From the NCBI GenBank assembly GCA_943331145.2, contig CALQKL020000008.1, positions 1 through 21,328 of the forward strand: DNA of 21,328 nucleotides, given 5' to 3'. Position numbers and translations under genes: made by a program. The number at the start of each line of letters is the position of its first letter. The first letter of the stretch is position 1. Below are positions 16,206 through 21,328 of this stretch, one piece after another. Under the pieces are notes generated by a model. The model did no database searches, was not told the DNA's origin, and saw nothing but the letters and a program-made list of their open reading frames with translations. This DNA comes from Chitinophaga pinensis. Lineage in GTDB: Bacteria > Bacteroidota > Bacteroidia > Chitinophagales > Chitinophagaceae.

Positions 16206-17377
16206 AAAAAAGACTTGCTATAATCACAACACATCCAATTCAATATAACGCGCCTTTATTTGAGTTATTAACAAAAAGGGGTGTAATTGAGTTGAAAGTT
16301 TTTTATACTTGGGGTAAATCTGTATTAGAAAATAAATTTGATCCGGGCTTCGGGAAAATAATAAATTGGGATATAGATTTATTAAAAGGATACACATACA
16401 GTTTTGTTGAAAATGTATCTATAAATCCTGGGTCAAGCCATTTTAAAGGAATTGATAATCCAACAATTATTAACGAAATAGAGGCATGGAAACCAGATGC
16501 GATATTAGTATATGGCTGGAATTTCAAAAGTCATCTAAAATGTTTGCAATATTTTAAAGGGAAATTGCCTGTTTATTTTAGAGGCGATTCTACAATCTTG
16601 GACAAAAAAAAATCGGTTAAATCCATATTACGTAAGATGTTTTTAAAATGGGTTTATAGCCATGTTGATATTGCTTTTTATGTAGGCTACAGTAATTTAG
16701 ATTATTTTAAGAAATATGGATTGAGGAAAAACCGATTGATTTTTGCGCCTCATGCTATTGATAATAATCGGTTTACTCCTAATGAGAAAACGATGAATCA
16801 GGCAGGCGATCTTCGCCGTTCGTTAAATATAAGAGAATCGGATTTTGTTTTTCTTTTTGCTGGCAAGTTAGAACACAAAAAGAACCCTGGATTATTATTA
16901 GAAGCTTTTATATCCGCTTCATTCGACAAAAATATTCACCTCGTTTTTGTTGGGAATGGTGAATTGGAAACAATATTGAAATCCAAATCGAATTTGAAAA
17001 ACATTCATTTTATTGACTTTCAAAATCAGTCGAACATGCCCGGAATATACCAATTGGCAGACACATTTATTCTTCCGTCTTCAGGCCCTGGCGAATCTTG
17101 GGGACTAGCAGTAAATGAAGCTATGGCAAATGGCAAATCCATTATCGTTAGCGATAAATGTGGGTGTGCAAAAAGTTTAGTTGTTCAAAATTTAAATGGT
17201 TTCGTTTTTCAATCTCAAAACATGATTGAATTAAAACAGTGTCTTTTAAAAATGGTCGAATTAAATTCATTAGATAATAAAATGGGTTTGGAGTCAATAA
17301 GAATTATTAATGAATTCACTTTTGAAAAAATTGCTAAAGTAATCGAAAATCAATTGATTTTAAATAGTTTAAATTAA
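16199..17377 (+). CDS. Glycosyltransferase family 4 (GT-B fold)
   Basis: A 392-residue GT-B enzyme. The N-terminus LAIITTHPIQYNAPLFELL (6-24) is a characteristic form of one GT4 subgroup. The donor domain shows LFAGKLEHKKNPGLLLEAF (219-237), with the basic Lys near 223-228. The E-x7-E pair in GESWGLAVNEAM is Glu299 and Glu307. The ATG at 16199 overlaps the stop of the fused transferase by 7 bases (ATGCTAA), suggesting coupled translation. The next gene begins 8 bases after its stop. The donor is not predictable. Confidence 0.93.
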   Translation: MLKKRLAIITTHPIQYNAPLFELLTKRGVIELKVFYTWGKSVLENKFDPGFGKIINWDIDLLKGYTYSFVENVSINPGSSHFKGIDNPTIINEIEAWKPDAILVYGWNFKSHLKCLQYFKGKLPVYFRGDSTILDKKKSVKSILRKMFLKWVYSHVDIAFYVGYSNLDYFKKYGLRKNRLIFAPHAIDNNRFTPNEKTMNQAGDLRRSLNIRESDFVFLFAGKLEHKKNPGLLLEAFISASFDKNIHLVFVGNGELETILKSKSNLKNIHFIDFQNQSNMPGIYQLADTFILPSSGPGESWGLAVNEAMANGKSIIVSDKCGCAKSLVVQNLNGFVFQSQNMIELKQCLLKMVELNSLDNKMGLESIRIINEFTFEKIAKVIENQLILNSLN

Positions 17378-17385
17378 ACAAATTA

Positions 17386-18288
17386 ATGTCTCTAGTTATT
17401 TGCAAATTACCAAAAGCGGGATTGGGAAATCAGTTGTTCCCATTGATGCATGCTGCTGTATTTGCTAAAATAAATAATTTACCCTTGATGGTAATTGGTT
17501 ATCATCAATTTAAAATTGGCCCATATTTAAGAAGAGAAAAATCAAAACGTAAATACAAGGGATTTTTCAAATTTGAAAAAAACGTTTTTTTTGCTTTTTA
17601 TGATGAAATGAAGGTGAAATATATCTTGAAAAAAAACGAGGTTATTTATGAACCGCAATTAGATTTAAGCATAGATAAAAATCTCAAAAAGGTATTTTTT
17701 TTTGAAAAAATGCCTACTTACCATGATTATTTTTTTCACCTAAAACCACATCGGAATTTAGTCATTAAATTAATGGGGGAGCTAGTATCCTCAAAACAAG
17801 TCAAATATTTAAATGGATTAACTCGTCCTGAAATTGGCGTTCATATTAGAATGGGTGATTTTAGAAAATTAAATGTAGGGGAAGAATTTAAAGGCGGACA
17901 TGTAAGAACACCCGAAAGTTATTTTGTAAATATTATAAATGGTATTAGATCATTGGTTGGACATCAAATGGAAGTTGATATTTTTACTGATGGATTTAAA
18001 AAAGAATTCGAATCCATTTTTGAATTGAAAAATATCGAAATTGTTGAAGGCAATAGCGACTTGGTAGATATGTTATTATTAAGTAAGAGCAAGATTATTG
18101 TCATTTCAACGGGTAGTACATTTTCATATTGGGCAGGTTTTTTATCAAATGCCCCAATGATTATGCATCCTGATCATATACATTCCAGAATAAGGGCATC
18201 AAATGATAATGATACAATTTTTGAAGGCAGTTATGAGGATGCAAAAAGTTGGGTAAAATTTATGAAAGATGAAAAAAGAAAAGATTAA
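17386..18288 (+). CDS. GT11-type glycosyltransferase (alpha-1,2-fucosyltransferase-like)
   Basis: A 300-residue protein with the GT11 layout. It has an N-terminal AGLGNQLF (11-18), corresponding to the G-x-x-GNQLFQ signature. The donor-binding GVHIRMGDF (151-159) is the H-x-R-x-GD(Y/F) motif of GDP-fucose-using transferases. A late STGSTFSYWAGFL block corresponds to the S-x-S-x-F-S-x-W segment. The family normally moves fucose from GDP-fucose to a 2-hydroxyl of galactose-type acceptors, so the glycan probably carries fucose or a close relative. No GDP-fucose synthesis genes are in the window. The last 20 bases overlap the FkbM methyltransferase start, an unusually long overlap for this cluster. 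A nine-T run occurs at 17695-17703. Confidence 0.85.
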   Translation: MSLVICKLPKAGLGNQLFPLMHAAVFAKINNLPLMVIGYHQFKIGPYLRREKSKRKYKGFFKFEKNVFFAFYDEMKVKYILKKNEVIYEPQLDLSIDKNLKKVFFFEKMPTYHDYFFHLKPHRNLVIKLMGELVSSKQVKYLNGLTRPEIGVHIRMGDFRKLNVGEEFKGGHVRTPESYFVNIINGIRSLVGHQMEVDIFTDGFKKEFESIFELKNIEIVEGNSDLVDMLLLSKSKIIVISTGSTFSYWAGFLSNAPMIMHPDHIHSRIRASNDNDTIFEGSYEDAKSWVKFMKDEKRKD

Positions 18289-19006
18289 TAAAATTCTACG
18301 TCGGTTTGGTGTTGAGTTACATGGATTGGGATTTATACAATCATTAAAAAAAACTGATTTTCAGCAAAATGCTTTTGATGTTCAACAAAATTTATTGATG
18401 AATACACCAAAAGTGATTTTTGATATAGGTGCAAATAGAGGAGATACGGCCATTAAATATTCAAATCTATTTCCTACAGCAAAGATTTTTGCTTTTGAAC
18501 CATTTGTTGAAACGTTTAAAAAATTAAACGACAACATTAAAGACACTCAAAATATAAGTACCTATAATATCGCAATTGCTGAAAAAAATGGAGAAACAAT
18601 TTTTTATAGCAACAAAAATGAAGACACAAATTCCTTATTATCATCTACAAAAATTGGACTATCATCTGATGAACAAGTGAAAACTATTGGACAAACGATT
18701 GTAAATACAGAAACAATTGATTCTTTCTGTTCAAAGCACAGTATTGACAAAATTGATATATTAAAAATGGATATCCAAGGAGCTGAACTTTTGGCTTTAA
18801 ATGGAGCCATAAAATTACTTGAAGAAAAAAAGATTCGATTAATTTATACAGAAACATATTTCAGAAGGCAATATAATAATCAGCCATTATTCCATGATAT
18901 ATCGAAATTTCTAGCTAGTTATGGATATTATTTACAAGATGTTTATTCTCCAATTTATGGCAATGGAAGTATTGCTTGGTGCGATGCGATTTTTTTGTCG
19001 GAATAA
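18269..19006 (+). CDS. FkbM-family SAM-dependent methyltransferase
   Basis: A 245-residue methyltransferase of the FkbM type, likely O-methylating a sugar of the glycan with S-adenosylmethionine. The SAM-binding motif I is VIFDIGANRGDTA (49-61). FAFEPF (74-79) follows as the acidic post-I element, and IDILKMDIQGAELLALNG (162-179) is the hallmark FkbM block, with Asp168 and Glu173. IYTETYF comes near the C-terminus. The gene starts 20 bases inside the GT11 gene, so the two products are probably made together and may act on the same residue. A chain-end methyl cap is another option. A 54-base AT-rich gap follows, with no clear terminator or promoter. Confidence 0.9.
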   Translation: MKKEKINKILRRFGVELHGLGFIQSLKKTDFQQNAFDVQQNLLMNTPKVIFDIGANRGDTAIKYSNLFPTAKIFAFEPFVETFKKLNDNIKDTQNISTYNIAIAEKNGETIFYSNKNEDTNSLLSSTKIGLSSDEQVKTIGQTIVNTETIDSFCSKHSIDKIDILKMDIQGAELLALNGAIKLLEEKKIRLIYTETYFRRQYNNQPLFHDISKFLASYGYYLQDVYSPIYGNGSIAWCDAIFLSE

Positions 19007-19060
19007 CTTTCATGTAAATTTCACTTTCTAATTATTTTTAAAAACTATTGTTTTTATTTA

Positions 19061-20437
19061 ATGAAAAATTTATTTAAAACAGATGTTCCAATTGATTGGA
19101 GGATATATTTCGCAATCGTGGTCTTTACGAAATTATTTTTTCCAGAACTAAGTTTTTACTCTTATTTAGCTTTCATGATTTCAGCATATCAGTTTATGTT
19201 GTTGTTTTATTCTATAGGATATATTTTGCCAGTAAGGTATTTGGCTGGATCTCTAATGTGTGTTCAAATGTTGGTAGGTCCTGCATTTGCTTATAATGGA
19301 CTTGATGAATATCAACTTGGCTTTTTGAAAATGCAAATCGACGAAAGTGCATATTTCAGTTACGTTTTACCTGCTACTATAATGTTTATTATTGGATTGA
19401 AAATAAGATTCAATCAAAACGTCTCTGATGAGTATATAAATATTGATCATCTAAAAGAATATGTAATAAATAATCAATCAACGATTTACGCTTTTATAAT
19501 TATAGGTTTTATTTCAAGTTTGGTTTCCCCTTTTTTTAGCACTGAAATTGGTTTTGTTTTTACATTATTAGGTTCTTTCAAATTTGTAGGGTTATTTATG
19601 ATTATTCTTGGTGAACATAACTTAAAACCCGTTTCTCTTTTTGTTGTGATTTCTTCAATTATATTAAGTTCTTTAGGCAGTGCTATGTTTCATGATTTAT
19701 TGATTTGGGTTTTGTTTTTGGGTGCCGTTTTTTCTTTAAAATATAAGCCATCTATTTATTTGAAATTTGTTTTAGCCATGTTTTTTGTTGTATTGGCTGT
19801 ATTTATTCAAATGTTAAAAGGTGATTATAGAGATGCTACATGGAAAGAAGGGAAAGAAGGTGACGTTTCAACTTTTGCAACAACAACAAAAGTTAAGAGT
19901 GAACAAAATGAACTTTTTACAATGGAAAAATTAAAGCAAAATAATGTTAGGATTAATCAAGGGTTTATCATTACAAATATCATGAAAAATGTCCCTGAAA
20001 AGGAAAATTATTCAAATGGTGCAGAACTAATGCAGATTTTAGAGGCAGCTGTTCTGCCAAGAGTTATAGCTCCCAATAAATTAAATGCTGGGGATCGTTT
20101 CTTTTTTATGAAATGGGCAGGGTTTCCAATTGCAGCAGGAACTTCAATGGGGCTTAGTTCTATTGGTGATGGGTATTTGAATTTTGGCAAATTTGGAGGA
20201 ATGGTATTTATGTTTTTTTTAGGATTATTGTTTAGTTATGTAATTTCTGTATTTTATAAATATAGTTTCGAATATCCGATTTTGTATTTATTTCCAACAC
20301 TTGTTTTTTATTATCCAATGCGCGCTGATTGTGAATTGCAAACGATACTCGGTCATTTGGTGAAATCCTGCTTTTTGATTTTCGTGGTTCTTAAAATATG
20401 GCAAAGCAATTTCTTTTTAAAAATATCAAACAAATGA
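19061..20437 (+). CDS. Multi-span membrane protein, Wzy-like polysaccharide polymerase
   Basis: A 458-residue inner-membrane protein. Hydrophobic segments are seen near residues 13-30, 33-57, 60-80, 98-114, 140-158, 163-184, 190-208, 211-226, 231-251, 379-398, 403-420 and 432-447. A large hydrophilic loop at about 252-350 lies before the last group, the arrangement expected of O-antigen polymerases. Recognisable blocks are AAVLPRVIAPNK (329-340) and GTSMGLSSIGDGYLNFGKFG (360-379), which resemble the P-R-x-x-x-P-x-K and G-(E/D)-x-Y-x-N-x-G pattern in one Wzy group. Wzy joins repeat units on undecaprenyl diphosphate in the periplasm. This cluster instead shows an ABC exporter and no Wzx, so the role is uncertain. 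Its stop shares ATGA with the next gene. A ligase-like role is less likely. Confidence 0.75.
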   Translation: MKNLFKTDVPIDWRIYFAIVVFTKLFFPELSFYSYLAFMISAYQFMLLFYSIGYILPVRYLAGSLMCVQMLVGPAFAYNGLDEYQLGFLKMQIDESAYFSYVLPATIMFIIGLKIRFNQNVSDEYINIDHLKEYVINNQSTIYAFIIIGFISSLVSPFFSTEIGFVFTLLGSFKFVGLFMIILGEHNLKPVSLFVVISSIILSSLGSAMFHDLLIWVLFLGAVFSLKYKPSIYLKFVLAMFFVVLAVFIQMLKGDYRDATWKEGKEGDVSTFATTTKVKSEQNELFTMEKLKQNNVRINQGFIITNIMKNVPEKENYSNGAELMQILEAAVLPRVIAPNKLNAGDRFFFMKWAGFPIAAGTSMGLSSIGDGYLNFGKFGGMVFMFFLGLLFSYVISVFYKYSFEYPILYLFPTLVFYYPMRADCELQTILGHLVKSCFLIFVVLKIWQSNFFLKISNK

Positions 20438-21328
20438 CCACGCTTATCTCCATACCCTGGTTTACACCTGCTTATCTTGCTGGAGGTCCCATTCAATCCG
20501 TTTACACCATGGTAAACAATTGCGATGAATTGGATTTTAAGATAATTACCAGCAATTCGGATATTAATGAATTGCCATTAAAAAATATTTCTGCGAATGA
20601 ATGGAATGATTTCAATAGCCAAACTAAAGTTTATTATGGAGATAAACAGTTTAGTTTATTAAAACACATACAATTATTAAAATCAGTAAAAGCCAATGCC
20701 GTTTTCTTAATTGGCATTTATTCCTTTAGATTTACGATTTTGCCAATTTTTTTTTCACGCTCCGCAAATATTATTCTTTCCGCTAGAGGCATGCTCCATC
20801 CGCCTGCACTCCGTCAAAAAGCATTTAAAAAGAAACTGTATCTTGTTTTTTTTAAACCAATTTTGAAGTGGAAAAATGTTTCGTTTCATGCTACTGACGA
20901 AACAGAAAAAATACATATTCAATCAATTTTTGGTAATCATGCTAAAGTTTGGGTGGCTCAAAATATTCCAAACATTCGAAAATCTAATGTTTCTTATAAA
21001 TCAGAAGGGGCAATCAATTTGTTAACGGTTGCGCTTATAGGCCCAATGAAAAATCATTTGCAAATTTTAAAAGCATTAAAAGATTGCAAGCATAATGTTC
21101 ATTACGATATTTGCGGACCTATTTATTTCCCTGAATATTGGAATGAATGTTTGAAAATAATACAACAACTTCCATCTAACATAAAAGTTGTTCATCATGG
21201 TCCAATTCCTCCCAACGAATTAGATTCATTTTATGCCAATGCACATGTTTTCATTTGTCCTAGTCAAAGTGAAAACTTTGGTCACGCTTTATTCGAAGGA
21301 CTTAGTGCCGGCAAACCACTTATAACCA
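20434..21328 (+). CDS. Glycosyltransferase family 4, 3' end beyond the window
   Basis: The ATG at 20434 overlaps the polymerase stop (ATGA), and the frame stays open for 298 codons to the right edge. The protein begins MTTLISIPWFTPAYLAGGPI, the strand and glycine-loop start of GT4 enzymes with the W-x-P-x-x-x-GG pattern. Later come LSARGMLHPPALRQKAFKK, a typical acceptor-domain stretch, and TVALIGPMKNHLQILKAL in the donor domain. SQSENFGHALFEGLSAGKP follows, with the E-x7-E pair intact. Roughly the last 80-100 residues should be missing. Donor unknown. Confidence 0.9.
   Translation, partial: MTTLISIPWFTPAYLAGGPIQSVYTMVNNCDELDFKIITSNSDINELPLKNISANEWNDFNSQTKVYYGDKQFSLLKHIQLLKSVKANAVFLIGIYSFRFTILPIFFSRSANIILSARGMLHPPALRQKAFKKKLYLVFFKPILKWKNVSFHATDETEKIHIQSIFGNHAKVWVAQNIPNIRKSNVSYKSEGAINLLTVALIGPMKNHLQILKALKDCKHNVHYDICGPIYFPEYWNECLKIIQQLPSNIKVVHHGPIPPNELDSFYANAHVFICPSQSENFGHALFEGLSAGKPLIT

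Noticed and set aside
18994..19022. Promoter-like TTTG at 18994-18997 with TAAATTTC at 19015-19022 ahead of the polymerase gene
   Set aside because: It resembles the Bacteroidota TTTG / TAnnTTTG pattern, but the last base differs and the 17-base spacing is short. Such matches are frequent in this base composition.
1..21328. tRNA or rRNA genes, CRISPR arrays, insertion sequences, phage or defence genes
   Set aside because: No cloverleaf, spaced repeats, transposase-like protein or terminal inverted repeats were found. The only repeat of note is the pair around the GT8-like gene.

Overview
The window is one uninterrupted surface-polysaccharide (O-antigen or capsule type) biosynthesis locus. 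Every gene I support lies on the + strand, the genes are nearly back to back, and there are no RNA genes, insertion sequences or CRISPR arrays. The DNA is AT-rich (roughly 30% GC by eye). Start codons follow A/T-rich leaders with no recognisable Shine-Dalgarno sequence. Together with the style of the Wzt, AsnB and glycosyltransferase proteins, this points to a member of the Bacteroidota. No genus can be assigned from the sequence alone.

Layout. (1) Positions 1-257 hold the 3' end of an asparagine-synthase-type amidotransferase. (2) Positions 247-4079 hold a GT4 glycosyltransferase, the permease (wzm) and ATPase (wzt, with a long C-terminal domain) of an ABC-2 polysaccharide exporter, and a hexapeptide-repeat acyltransferase. 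(3) Positions 4124-7409 hold a GT4, an extended-SDR nucleotide-sugar epimerase/reductase and another GT4, ending in a terminator-like hairpin. (4) Positions 7444-9333 are a very AT-rich stretch with a GT2 and a GT8-like transferase. The GT8-like gene is flanked by a 28-bp direct repeat that looks like a duplicated 5' end of wecD. (5) Positions 9402-11270 hold wecD and wecE homologues, which make and N-acetylate a dTDP-4-amino-4,6-dideoxy-hexose (Fuc4NAc by homology). (6) Positions 11277-17377 hold a GT2, a complete asparagine-synthase homologue, a two-domain CgeB-like/GT4 fusion and a GT4. (7) Positions 17386-21328 hold a GT11-type (fucosyl) transferase overlapping an FkbM methyltransferase, a multi-membrane-span Wzy-like polymerase and a GT4 running off the right edge.

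How the genes may work together (inference). Nucleotide sugars are partly made locally: WecE and WecD for a 4-acetamido sugar, the SDR for a 4-epimerised or 4-reduced sugar, and AsnB perhaps for amidation of an acidic sugar. Ten glycosyltransferase genes carrying eleven catalytic domains then assemble a complex glycan on a lipid carrier at the cytoplasmic face. The acyltransferase and the FkbM enzyme decorate it, and Wzm/Wzt exports it. The oddest point is that a Wzy-like polymerase sits in a locus whose only visible exporter is of the ABC type, with no Wzx flippase in view. No initiating phosphoglycosyltransferase, RmlA/RmlB or chain-length regulator is present, so the locus must extend past the window or use genes elsewhere.
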